DNA of 64,000 nucleotides from an uncultured Mesonia sp. GTDB taxonomy: Bacteria > Bacteroidota > Bacteroidia > Flavobacteriales > Flavobacteriaceae. A program made the position numbers and the translations under genes. Numbering within the stretch: position 1 is the first letter of the stretch; every line of letters begins with the position of its first letter. The DNA lies in the NCBI GenBank assembly GCA_947499595.1, contig CANMOY010000006.1:145275-209274 (forward strand). The letters are read 5' to 3'. A model generated the notes under the pieces. It did no database searches. It was given only the letters and a program-made list of their open reading frames with translations, and was not told the origin of the DNA. This document shows, one piece after another, positions 9,501 through 17,635 of this stretch.

Positions 9501-12500
9501 TCCGGCTGCGACCGATAATACACTTCCTAATCCTAAAGAAAATTTTGGAGGAATAATGCGTGAGATTACGACTACAGATTTTGAACGATCTAATGTAGAG
9601 TTTATCGAATTCTGGGTGATGGATCCGTTTATTTATCAAGAAAATGCCAGCATCAATGAAGGATTGATTACCCTTAATCTGGGAAATATTAGTGAAGATA
9701 TTTTAAAAGACGGTAGAAAGCAATACGAAAACGGATTACCAGTAGACGGATCAACAGATAATACCCTAGAAACGGCGTTTGGAAAAGTGCCAAGTAACCA
9801 ATCTTTGGTTTATGCTTTTGATACAGAAGGTCAGCAAAGAGTAAATCAAGACCTTGGTCTTGACGGTCTAGACGATACCGAAGAAAGTCTGCAATTTCCG
9901 CAATTTGCTGGACTAGAAGATCCTGCGAACGATAACTATGAATTTTATTTAAGTGCTACGGGAAATATTTTAGAGCGCTACAAAAAATATAACGGTTTGC
10001 AAGGTAATAGTCCCACAGAAGTGGGGCAGAACAATAGAGGTAGAACTACAGTACCTTCTGTAGAAGATATCAATCGAGATAACACCATGAATACTATAGA
10101 CAGTTACTTTGAGTATAAGGTTCCTGTTTTTAGAAATATGAGTGTAGAGAATAACACCGCAAGTTTTGCTGGGGTTGACTATGATTATATTACCGATGTA
10201 AAGACCTTAACCACTACTTTGCAAAACGGTAAACAAATGGAAGTGCGCTGGGTACAGTTTAAGATACCCTTACGCACCGAAAGTCAATTTGCGGTAAATG
10301 GTATTGCAGACTTGCGCTCTATTCGTTTTATGCGAATGTTCCTTAGCGGATTTGAAAAGGAGGTAACCTTAAGATTTGGAAGTTTAGATTTGGTACGCGG
10401 TGATTATAGACGCTACAACCAAGCCGTGGTTCCCGACGGTACCGATCCAGAAATTACTACCGGAACTACATTTGAAGTAACCGCTGTAAGCAAGGAGCAA
10501 ACTTCAGATTATGTAACACCGCCAGGAGTTGTACGAGAAGAATTAATCGATAACAATCAGCGCGTGCGAGAAGACGAGCAATCCATGTCTCTGGTAGTTA
10601 AAAATTTAAAACCCAATGATTCTCGGGCGGTTTATAAGAACTTTCAGATTGATATGCGTCAATTTGAAAATTTAGAGATGTTCTTGCATGCCGAGTCGTT
10701 ACCCGCCCCAGAACCCACTTTATTAGATGGAGAATTATCGGCTTTTATACGTATGGGTACAGATTTTACCGATAACTTTTATCAAGTTGAGATTCCTCTT
10801 ACGGTAAGCGACCTAAATTCAACTGTACCTAGAGATGTGTGGCCCATAGAAAATGATTTAAAACTCCCCCTAGCTTTATTGCAGCAAATAAAATCATTGG
10901 TTATAGGAAACCCTAATTTTAACCCAGGACAGCTAAACTATTTTAATAAAGAACTGCAGCCTATCACCGGGAATACTTCTGGAGAGATGAAGGTAGGTAT
11001 AAAGGGGAATCCAACTTTTGGCGATATACGTATGTTGATGCTAGGTTTAAAAAATACCGGAACAACACAGGCTAGTGGTGAAGTTTGGTTTAACGAGTTA
11101 CGCCTTTCTGATATGAAAAATGAAGGCGGCTGGGCCGCAATCGTAAATATGGATACCAATCTAGCCGACTTCGCCAGTGTAAGCGCTACAGGTAAGCGAA
11201 GCACTGTTGGTTTTGGTAGCATAGAACAAGGGCCTAACCAGCGTAGTAGAGAAGATGTGAAACAATATGATGTTGTAACCAGCTTAAATATGGGACAATT
11301 ACTGCCCAAAAAATGGGGTGTAAAAGTACCATTTAGCTACAGCCGTGGGGAGGAATTAATCACTCCTCAATTTGATCCAGAATATTTAGATTTAGAATTA
11401 GAGACGCTGTTAGATAATGCTACACCCGAACGCAAGCGCGAATTGCAAGAACGAGCCGAGGATTATACAAAGCGTCAAAGCGTTAGTGTTATTGGTCTAC
11501 GAAAAGAAAGGCAGAATCAAGATAAAGTACCGCTTCCTATTGATGTAGAAAATTTCACCTTTTCAGGAACCTATAATCAAGAGGATCATCGTGATTTTGA
11601 AATAGCAGAAGCATTAAGCCAAAATGTTAACGTAGGTGCAACTTATGAGTACGCACCACCAAAAGTTGCAGTAGAGCCTTTTAAAAACATTGCCGTTTTA
11701 GATAGTAGTGATTACTATCAGCCGCTAAAAGATTTCAATTTTAATTTATTACCTACTAGTTTATCCGCTTCAAGCACCATTTTGAGGCAATATAACGAAC
11801 AACGATTTAGAGAAATCAATCTGCCACCAGGTTCTTTAGGTTTGCCAAAGTTATATCAGCGCAATTATACATTCGACTATCAATATGCTATCAATCATCA
11901 ATTGACTAAATCCTTAAATTTTGTACTCTCGGCAAATACCAATCGAATAGTGCGTAATTATATAGATGAAGAAAACAGGCAAGACAATAGCGTTGGGGTT
12001 TGGGATGACTTTTTTGCCATCGGAGATCCAAATAGCTTTAACCAAAATTTACAAGTAAATTATGAGTTGCCTTTTGAGAAGTTTCCATTCCTTAAATTTT
12101 TAAGGGCAACCTATTCTTATACGGGTAATTTTCAATGGCAACGCGGATCTCAAATCTTACGAGATTTACCCGGTATCCCTGATTTAGGAAATACCATACA
12201 AAATGCTAACACCCACCAAATAAATGGTACGGTAGAAATGGGGACTCTTTACGATTATATAGGTTTAAAGAAAAAAGGCGGGAATAGTAATAAGTCTGCA
12301 ATCAACATGAATGCGCGTCCGGCTAACGCTCTCGGGTTTTCAAGAAGTGGAGGCACAAATGCCGCAAATACAGATGATGAGGAGTTGAGCTTTGGTGACC
12401 GCGTTTTAAATACAGGTATAGATGTTGTGACTGCTTTAAAACGTCTTACTTTTAATTATCAAGAAACCAATGGTATGTTTTTACCAGGTTATACTAACGA

Positions 12501-13770
12501 TATCGGGTTTTTAGGCACCTTAAAACCCAGTGCAGGTTTTGTTTTTGGAGGTCAAAATGATATTCGTGAGCGCGCAGCTAGAAGGGGTTGGCTTACCACA
12601 TATCAAGAATTTAATGAGCAATATACAGAGAATGAAACACGCAATTTGAGTGTTCAAGCTAATATTGGTTTGTTGCCAGGCCTTACCTTAGACTTAAACG
12701 CCAATAGGGTTTATTCTGAAAATTATGCCGAAAATTACCGAGTAAATCAAGACGATTTGCAATATAGATCGCTGGCTCCCAATAGCTTTGGTAATTTTAA
12801 TATCTCTACTATTATGATTAGCTCGGCTTTTTCTGAAAGTACCAAAGAGCGATCAGAAGCATTTGAACAGTTTCGGGAGAATAGACTTGCCGTTGCTAAC
12901 CGTTTGGCACGTAAAGCCGGTATAGATTTGTCAGATCCAGCCAACATTAACCAAGAAACCGGGTTTCCTAAAGGATTTGGAAGAACTAGTCAGGCGGTGC
13001 TGTTACCTTCCTTTCTATCGGCTTATACCGGTAAAGATGCTCAAGATATTAGTTTAGGTGCCTTTAGAGATGTACCTTTGCCTAACTGGACTTTAAAGTA
13101 CACGGGTCTTATGCGCATTAAATGGTTTAAAGATACTTTTAGAAGATTTACGCTTCAGCATGGATATACTTCGCTGTACAGTATAAATCAATTTCAAAGT
13201 AATTTAGATTATGATAGAACCAATCCGTACAGTGTAACCAATCTAGACCAATCAGGAAATTTCAAAAATCCGTTTTTAATTTCAAACATTAATTTAAGTG
13301 AGCAATTTTCACCTTTAATTAAGGTTGATATGGAGTTGAAAAATAGCATTAAGCTTTCAACTGAAATCAGAAGAGATAGACAGCTTTCTTTGAGTTTTGA
13401 TAATAACTTATTAACCGAAGTGCAAGGAAATGAATATATATTTGGTTTAGGTTACCGGGTTCAAGATTTAAGTTTTACTACAAAGGTAGGGGGTAACAAC
13501 CGAATTATTAGAAGTGATTTAAACCTTAAAGCCGATATTTCTTTTAGAAGAAATGAATCTATCATAAGGTATTTAGATTTTGCTAATAGTCAAACCACGG
13601 CGGGTCAGGATTTGTGGAGTGTATATTTTACGGCAGATTATGCTTTGTCAAAAAACTTAACGGCCATATTTTACTATGATCATACTTTTTCGCAGTATGC
13701 TATCTCTACTGCTTTTCCTACCACAACTATACGTTCGGGTATAACCCTTCGATACAATTTCGGAAATTAA
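6547..13770 (+). CDS. sprA: Gliding motility and type IX secretion translocon protein SprA
   Basis: Giant outer-membrane beta barrel (2407 aa) that forms the protein-conducting channel of the type IX secretion system. It is required in flavobacteria for secretion of gliding adhesins. The start is a TTG directly after ruvA. A signal peptide (KIVAFLVLGLIFSPKLWAQ, cleavage near residue 29) precedes a very long run of alternating beta-strand sequence ending in LRYNFGN, a typical barrel C-terminus. The size (about 2400 aa) is close to that of known SprA proteins. No upstream ATG exists in frame before a stop, which supports the TTG start. The frame is intact over 7.2 kb. gcvH follows 34 bases later, a synteny I recall from other flavobacteria. 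Confidence 0.95.
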   Translation: MNTIALGNKSKIVAFLVLGLIFSPKLWAQQDAVQDSTKTGHQTGKIDLSYPNSIEQKYTYDPILDRYIYTEKTGEVNVNYPLVLTREQFENLILKNQMKEYFKQKSDALTGRSDEAKEAQKNLLPIFYVNNDFFESIFGGSEIEIIPQGSVEVDLGVLYTKQDNPSLSPRNRSSFTFDFNQRISLSLLGKIGKRLEINANYDTQSTFDFQNQIKLEYTPTEDDIVRKIEVGNVSMPLTSSLMQGSQSLFGVKTQLQFGKTTITGVFSEQNSERQTTEIQGGGAVEKFEKFILDYDENRHFFLAQYFREHYDKALENYPFINSNVQITRVQLWVTNRTNSTQALTDARNIVAIQDLGESNPRKVGVLLDANGNPSNPPAFSNFINAPASAFPNNSNNDFNPLGINGPQQSLLTEAIRDVASVDQGFGAVSSQVSEGTDYAKLENARQLQPSEYTLHPQLGYVSLNQRINNDEMLAVAFQFTVNGQVYQVGEFANDGVPATQGQTTGTDPNNQNQVAVSQNLVVKMLKSPITNVNEPVWDLMMKNIYSLDAFQIEKEDFRFNILYTDPQPLNYIKGVANANLPPDVEDKTLLRVFNLDNLNLNNDPVQDGDGFFDFVNGLTIDTQNGRVIFTSVEPFGEYLFNKLDNTPNGGPEDYENPLSYNANQKKYVFRSLYTTTKIQAEQEEADKNKFQLKGSYKSSGQGGIPIGAFNVPQGSVVVTAGGRTLQEGVDYTVDYQLGRVNILDEALLASDTPIQVSTENNALFGQQTKRFTGLDIQHEFNKNFIIGATYLNLNERPLTQKANYSYEPINNSMYGFNLNYSTEVPFFTRLVNKLPNIDTDVPSNFSVRGEFAYLHPGSPKGDNFNGVATSYVDDFEASQTSISVMSPLSWFLSSAPLGFGGERSNNDLASTYKRAHLSWYTIDPIFYTNQRPSGISDNDLSSYATRRVFIDEIFPDTDIVQGQTQAIYTLDLNFNPQERGQYNFNPAATDNTLPNPKENFGGIMREITTTDFERSNVEFIEFWVMDPFIYQENASINEGLITLNLGNISEDILKDGRKQYENGLPVDGSTDNTLETAFGKVPSNQSLVYAFDTEGQQRVNQDLGLDGLDDTEESLQFPQFAGLEDPANDNYEFYLSATGNILERYKKYNGLQGNSPTEVGQNNRGRTTVPSVEDINRDNTMNTIDSYFEYKVPVFRNMSVENNTASFAGVDYDYITDVKTLTTTLQNGKQMEVRWVQFKIPLRTESQFAVNGIADLRSIRFMRMFLSGFEKEVTLRFGSLDLVRGDYRRYNQAVVPDGTDPEITTGTTFEVTAVSKEQTSDYVTPPGVVREELIDNNQRVREDEQSMSLVVKNLKPNDSRAVYKNFQIDMRQFENLEMFLHAESLPAPEPTLLDGELSAFIRMGTDFTDNFYQVEIPLTVSDLNSTVPRDVWPIENDLKLPLALLQQIKSLVIGNPNFNPGQLNYFNKELQPITGNTSGEMKVGIKGNPTFGDIRMLMLGLKNTGTTQASGEVWFNELRLSDMKNEGGWAAIVNMDTNLADFASVSATGKRSTVGFGSIEQGPNQRSREDVKQYDVVTSLNMGQLLPKKWGVKVPFSYSRGEELITPQFDPEYLDLELETLLDNATPERKRELQERAEDYTKRQSVSVIGLRKERQNQDKVPLPIDVENFTFSGTYNQEDHRDFEIAEALSQNVNVGATYEYAPPKVAVEPFKNIAVLDSSDYYQPLKDFNFNLLPTSLSASSTILRQYNEQRFREINLPPGSLGLPKLYQRNYTFDYQYAINHQLTKSLNFVLSANTNRIVRNYIDEENRQDNSVGVWDDFFAIGDPNSFNQNLQVNYELPFEKFPFLKFLRATYSYTGNFQWQRGSQILRDLPGIPDLGNTIQNANTHQINGTVEMGTLYDYIGLKKKGGNSNKSAINMNARPANALGFSRSGGTNAANTDDEELSFGDRVLNTGIDVVTALKRLTFNYQETNGMFLPGYTNDIGFLGTLKPSAGFVFGGQNDIRERAARRGWLTTYQEFNEQYTENETRNLSVQANIGLLPGLTLDLNANRVYSENYAENYRVNQDDLQYRSLAPNSFGNFNISTIMISSAFSESTKERSEAFEQFRENRLAVANRLARKAGIDLSDPANINQETGFPKGFGRTSQAVLLPSFLSAYTGKDAQDISLGAFRDVPLPNWTLKYTGLMRIKWFKDTFRRFTLQHGYTSLYSINQFQSNLDYDRTNPYSVTNLDQSGNFKNPFLISNINLSEQFSPLIKVDMELKNSIKLSTEIRRDRQLSLSFDNNLLTEVQGNEYIFGLGYRVQDLSFTTKVGGNNRIIRSDLNLKADISFRRNESIIRYLDFANSQTTAGQDLWSVYFTADYALSKNLTAIFYYDHTFSQYAISTAFPTTTIRSGITLRYNFGN

Positions 13771-13804
13771 AAAAACACAACTATAAATTAAATCAGTTAA
13801 TATT

Positions 13805-14185
13805 ATGAACATTCCAAATGAATTAAAGTACACTAAAGACCACGAGTGGGTTAAAATAGACGGTGATGTTGCTACTGTGGGTATAACCGATTTCGCGCAA
13901 AGCGAGCTAGGTGATATTGTTTATGTTGAGGTAGAAACAGAAGGCGAAGAATTAGCCAAAGATGAAGTTTTTGGTAGTGTAGAGGCCGTTAAAACCGTTT
14001 CTGATTTGTTTTTGCCTTTGAGTGGTGAAATCATCGAGTTCAACGAAGGACTAGAAGACGAGCCAGAGAATGTAAATACAGATCCGTATACCGAAGGCTG
14101 GATTATTAAAATTAAAATAAGCAACAAAGAAGAAATAGAAGACCTATTAGATGCAGAAGCTTATAAAGAACTTATTGCCAGCTAA
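13805..14185 (+). CDS. gcvH: Glycine cleavage system H protein
   Basis: Lipoyl-carrying shuttle protein (126 aa) of the glycine cleavage complex. It moves the aminomethyl group between the P, T and L proteins in the cytoplasm. The lipoylation site is Lys63 in GSVEAVKTVSDL. The fold signatures TKDHEWVKIDGDVATVGITDFAQSELGD and the acidic C-terminal helix are present. The other gcv genes are not in the window. The 3' end overlaps the VanZ-like gene by 35 bases in another frame. The gene sits between the envelope genes sprA and tonB and has no visible promoter of its own, so it is probably read from the sprA transcript. Confidence 0.97.
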   Translation: MNIPNELKYTKDHEWVKIDGDVATVGITDFAQSELGDIVYVEVETEGEELAKDEVFGSVEAVKTVSDLFLPLSGEIIEFNEGLEDEPENVNTDPYTEGWIIKIKISNKEEIEDLLDAEAYKELIAS

Positions 14186-14567
14186 ACTTTTACTCGTTCT
14201 TGCTTTGGTTAATACCTTGTGCATTGTTTACCTATCTTTAACCAGTACGCAGGGTTTACCAAAAGTTCAAATCAATCAGGCCGATAAGATTTTTCATTTT
14301 TCGGCCTATTTTGTTTTAAGCTTTTTATGGATTTGGTACGTCTTTAAAGCAGTTAAAAACACTAGGTTTATTTCAATTAAAAAAATAGTTTCTTTACTCG
14401 TAATCATTTTTGGCATTTTTATTGAAGTGTTACAAGAAAGTCTTACAAGTTACAGAACTTTTGATTATTGGGATATTTTGGCCAATTCTGCCGGTGTGAT
14501 GGTCGCATATTGGGTTTCAGGCTCTTTGATGAAGTCCGAGAAACAAGAAAAGAAGTTAAACTTTTAG
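14151..14567 (+). CDS. VanZ-like family membrane protein
   Basis: Small (138 aa) multi-helix inner-membrane protein of the VanZ-like family, function unknown. Named after a teicoplanin-resistance accessory protein, but most members have no link to resistance. Visible features are a first helix at about residues 11-30, the family segment KIFHFSAYFVLSFLWIW, a third helix around IVSLLVIIFGIFIEVLQE, and the closing motif FDYWDILANSAGVMVAYW, in which the aspartate and asparagine are characteristic. ATG 14151 lies inside gcvH; a TTG at 14175 would shorten the overlap and still keep the first helix. Translational coupling to gcvH is likely. Confidence 0.85.
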   Translation: MQKLIKNLLPAKLLLVLALVNTLCIVYLSLTSTQGLPKVQINQADKIFHFSAYFVLSFLWIWYVFKAVKNTRFISIKKIVSLLVIIFGIFIEVLQESLTSYRTFDYWDILANSAGVMVAYWVSGSLMKSEKQEKKLNF

Positions 14568-14614
14568 ATTTTTATCAAAAAATATTTACATTAGCAATTC
14601 GTTAAACTCAAGTT

Positions 14615-15337
14615 ATGAAACCAAAAAAGAATCCAAAGAAAGATTTAGGAAGAAAAAGTGTTTTGTTCTTCCAAATTGGTCTTATTCTAATGCTTTTGAT
14701 TACTTGGCGTGCCATTGAGTGGAAAACTTATGACAAAGAAGCCATAGACCAAGGAGTAGTGCAATTTGACCAACTAGAGGAAGAAGATGTGCCCATTACC
14801 GAGATACAAACCCCACCGCCACCACCACCTCCACCGCCACCAGCACCAGAGGTGATCGAAGTAGTTGAGGATGATGTAGAAATCGAGGAAGAAATTATTG
14901 AGTCTACCGAGGTTACAGATGAGCCAGAAATAGTTGAGGTTGATGATGTGGAGCCAACTCCTGAAGAAGTGATAGAAGATGTTCCTTTTACGGCTATTGA
15001 AGATGTTCCTTTATTTCCTGGCTGTGAAAAATATAAAACTAACGCCGATCGTAAGAAGTGTATGTCTGATAAAATCAAGAATTTTGTAAATAGTAAATTT
15101 AATACAGATCTTGGTTCAGAACTTGGCTTGTCTGGTGTAAATAGAGTATACGTAAGATTTAAAATTGACAGAAACGGAAAGGTTGTAGGTGTTCAAGCTA
15201 GAGCTCCGCACCCAAGGTTGCAAAAAGAAGCCGAGCGTGTTGTGGGTATGTTGCCTAATATGGTGCCCGGTAAACAACGTGGTAAACCAGTTGGTGTTTT
15301 GTACTCACTTCCTATTATTTTTCAAGTGCAAGATTAA
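14615..15337 (+). CDS. tonB: TonB energy-transducing protein
   Basis: Transmits proton-motive force from an ExbBD motor to outer-membrane TonB-dependent receptors. The 240-aa protein has a short basic N-terminus, one membrane helix (about residues 15-31), a proline run (67-76) and an acidic periplasmic spacer rich in Glu, Val and Pro. The C-terminal TonB domain (about 128-240) opens with the Bacteroidota signature VPLFPGCE (131-138) and ends in YSLPIIFQVQ. A near match to the -7 box (TACATTAG, 14587-14594) lies upstream and a strong terminator follows. exbB/exbD are not in the window. remB, immediately downstream, carries a domain resembling this TonB C-terminus. Confidence 0.93.
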   Translation: MKPKKNPKKDLGRKSVLFFQIGLILMLLITWRAIEWKTYDKEAIDQGVVQFDQLEEEDVPITEIQTPPPPPPPPPPAPEVIEVVEDDVEIEEEIIESTEVTDEPEIVEVDDVEPTPEEVIEDVPFTAIEDVPLFPGCEKYKTNADRKKCMSDKIKNFVNSKFNTDLGSELGLSGVNRVYVRFKIDRNGKVVGVQARAPHPRLQKEAERVVGMLPNMVPGKQRGKPVGVLYSLPIIFQVQD

Positions 15338-15356
15338 TCTTAATCTTATTCAATAT

Positions 15357-15387
15357 AAAAGCCTTCAAGAATTTGAAGGCTTTTTTT
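15357..15387 (+). terminator. Terminator after tonB
   Basis: Stem AAAAGCCTTCAA paired with TTTGAAGGCTTTT, short loop, followed by a T tract. Confidence 0.85.
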
Positions 15388-15445
15388 ATGGTTTTTAAAG
15401 TTTTAATTTTAGACGCTAAGCTTTGCGCTATAAGCCACTTAGTTT

Positions 15446-15453
15446 TACATTTG
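15446..15453 (+). promoter_or_regulatory. -7 box of remB (TACATTTG)
   Basis: Exact TAnnTTTG match with a TTG at 15423-15425 (20-base spacer), placed 23 bases before ATG 15477. Confidence 0.65.
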
Positions 15454-15476
15454 TGTACTCAACTATTTTTAAATCT

Positions 15477-17567
15477 ATGGCTAATTTCAATTTGCTTTTC
15501 TTCACGCTTTTACTGGCTAACCTAACTTTGGCTCAACAAACGACCCAAAGAATAGAGCAATTTCCCGTTTTTGATTCTTGTGCTACTCAATCCGAAAAGG
15601 AAATAGAAAATTGCTTTTATGAGCGATTAAACGAATTGGTGTATGAAAATTTTAATATACCAGCCAATCTGAAGGATATAGAAACCCAAATCGATGTATT
15701 ATTCGAGGTTGATAAATCAGGAAGTTTTAATGTGCTTTATGTGACTAGTGTTCATAAAGCCTTGAAAGACGAAGTGTACCGCAGCTTTAACTCATTCCCT
15801 AAACTGAAACCAGCGGTTTTTAACGGCAAACCCACCTATATGCAGTTTCGCTATCCTATAAAACTACCTTTAGAAACACCAAAAAAAACTGTTCAAGAAA
15901 AGGCAATCAACAAAGGAAGTCAAGAAATTAAACTTCAAGAATACGATTTAGTCAACCAAGCTAAAGTGCCCTATACAAATCCAGAATATGAAAGCCAAAT
16001 CACTATTCCGTTATCCCACGAAATATACAATCGGTTCGATAAGGAGTTAAATCAGTTGGGAAGTAATGCTCATACTTCGGTCAAGCCGATGACTTACAAT
16101 CGCGTTAATGCTTACTATGATTTTAAAACCGAACATGAAAAACTAAAATTACCTCTAAAATCGTGGTTTGGTAAAAAGTTTTTTAATGAGCATCTGGTGC
16201 GTTTACAAACCGAAGATTACTGGTTTACCGCAGATGTTGCGGCAGACCTTCAAATAGGTAAAGATTTTGACGCTGATTTTAATTCGACTTACAATAATAC
16301 TCGCGCCGCTGTAATACAAGGAGGGATTGGCTCTAAGTTTAATTTTTATGCAGCGGTTTATGAGAGTCAAGGACGCTTTGCCAACTATTTTAATGAGTAC
16401 GCTAATAGTATTCGTCCGGATGGCGGAAATCCTGCCGTAATACCGGCAAGGGGAATTGCAAAAGATTTTAAAACAGATAGTTATGATTATCCTATCGCAG
16501 AAGGTTATATTTCTTACACCCCAAATAATTATTTTAATTTACAATTAGGACATGGAAAAAACTTTATTGGCGACGGTTATCGCTCTATGCTATTGAGCGA
16601 TAATGCAAGTCCGTACCCATTTTTCAAAATTAACACCAGTTTTTGGAAAATTAAATATACCAATATTTGGATGAGTTTGCGTGACATAAGGCCTGCGGTG
16701 ACAGAGTCTGGCTCTTTTCGAACAAAATACATGGCCACTCATCATTTAAGCTACAATGTAAGCAAGCGATTAAATATTGGATTGTTTGAATCTGTATTAT
16801 GGGAAAACGATAACGATCGAGGTTTTGATTTTAACTACTTGAATCCGGTTATTTTTTACCGTGCCATAGAATTTTCAACAGGTTCTAGAGGAGGAAATGC
16901 CTTGATCGGTCTTGATGCCAAATACAAATTTTCAAATCAAATTAACGCCTATACCCAAATGATGATCGATGAGTTTTCATCTTCAGATATTTTTGGAGGC
17001 CAGCAGAGTTACAAAAACAAGATTGCCTATCAATTGGGCCTTAAATTATATGACTTTGTTGGCGTACGCAATTTAAATTTACAGGTAGAATATAATCAGG
17101 CTCGACCTTACACTTACTCTCATAATACAGTAGTTTTAAATTACGGTCATAACAATCAATCTTTGGCGCATTTATGGGGTGCTAATTTCAGAGAGTTTTT
17201 ATTCATAACTCGCTATAAGCAAAAACGCTGGTATGGCCATGCTAAATTTATTTTAGGAAGACGCGGTTTAGAGTTGGAAGCAGATTTAGATCCGTTTTAC
17301 GGCGGAAATATTTACGGAAGTGAAGACCAGCGAATAAGTGATAAAGGAAACCAAATGCTACAAGGGAACACCGCGGACTTTTTTTATGCTGAGACAGAGT
17401 TGGGGTATCTGCTTAATCCGGCTACAAATTTAAAAGTGTATGCTAATTTTATTTATCGAAATTTGACACCCGATATTGAAAATACATTCCTGCCGTCTAC
17501 GGGCTCCACTACTTGGTTAAATTTTGGGTTTAGAACCGACTTATTTAATTGGTACTACGACTTTTAA
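15477..17567 (+). CDS. remB: Gliding motility protein RemB-like outer-membrane protein with an N-terminal TonB-C-like domain
   Basis: Outer-membrane protein (696 aa) resembling RemB, a flavobacterial protein linked to gliding and surface interaction. A signal peptide (FNLLFFTLLLANLTLAQ, cleaved near 19) is followed at residues 24-133 by a segment that aligns by eye with the C-terminal domain of the adjacent TonB: FPVFDSC for LFPGCE, then the beta-alpha-beta pattern ending in FRYPIKLP. The remainder (about 170-696) is strand-rich barrel sequence with YESQGRFANYFNEY and LGHGKNFIGDGYRSML, and ends in aromatic residues. ATG 15477 is chosen because both promoter elements lie upstream of it. The RemB name is from memory of the family; the barrel and the TonB-like front are read from the sequence. 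Confidence 0.75.
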   Translation: MANFNLLFFTLLLANLTLAQQTTQRIEQFPVFDSCATQSEKEIENCFYERLNELVYENFNIPANLKDIETQIDVLFEVDKSGSFNVLYVTSVHKALKDEVYRSFNSFPKLKPAVFNGKPTYMQFRYPIKLPLETPKKTVQEKAINKGSQEIKLQEYDLVNQAKVPYTNPEYESQITIPLSHEIYNRFDKELNQLGSNAHTSVKPMTYNRVNAYYDFKTEHEKLKLPLKSWFGKKFFNEHLVRLQTEDYWFTADVAADLQIGKDFDADFNSTYNNTRAAVIQGGIGSKFNFYAAVYESQGRFANYFNEYANSIRPDGGNPAVIPARGIAKDFKTDSYDYPIAEGYISYTPNNYFNLQLGHGKNFIGDGYRSMLLSDNASPYPFFKINTSFWKIKYTNIWMSLRDIRPAVTESGSFRTKYMATHHLSYNVSKRLNIGLFESVLWENDNDRGFDFNYLNPVIFYRAIEFSTGSRGGNALIGLDAKYKFSNQINAYTQMMIDEFSSSDIFGGQQSYKNKIAYQLGLKLYDFVGVRNLNLQVEYNQARPYTYSHNTVVLNYGHNNQSLAHLWGANFREFLFITRYKQKRWYGHAKFILGRRGLELEADLDPFYGGNIYGSEDQRISDKGNQMLQGNTADFFYAETELGYLLNPATNLKVYANFIYRNLTPDIENTFLPSTGSTTWLNFGFRTDLFNWYYDF

Positions 17568-17607
17568 AAATATAGCAGCAAGCTTTGTCTTTACCGCTTT
17601 TAAGCAG

Positions 17608-17615
17608 TATCTTTG
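17608..17615 (+). promoter_or_regulatory. -7 box of the oxidase assembly operon (TATCTTTG)
   Basis: Exact TAnnTTTG with a TTG at 17585-17587 (20-base spacer). It lies inside the longest open frame of ctaB, so translation must start downstream of it. Confidence 0.65.
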
Positions 17616-17635
17616 CAGCTACAATTTTTAGAAGA

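Noticed and set aside
10938..11309. A 123-codon open frame antisense to sprA
   Set aside because: No promoter, no recognisable domain, and it lies wholly inside a well-supported gene.
6547..13770. Possible frameshift or foreign origin of the giant sprA gene
   Set aside because: The frame is continuous over 7.2 kb, base composition matches the neighbours, and gene order around it (ruvA, gcvH) fits flavobacteria.
13805..14567. gcvH plus VanZ-like as a frameshifted single gene
   Set aside because: GcvH is full length with its normal ending, and the VanZ-like protein has its own complete pattern.
14728..15078. A 116-codon open frame antisense to tonB, rich in Ser, Gly and Thr
   Set aside because: It mirrors the Pro/Glu/Val-rich low-complexity spacer of TonB; composition, not selection, keeps it open.
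15189..15398. A 69-codon open frame overlapping the tonB end and terminator
   Set aside because: Runs through the terminator hairpin and has no start signals; a chance frame.
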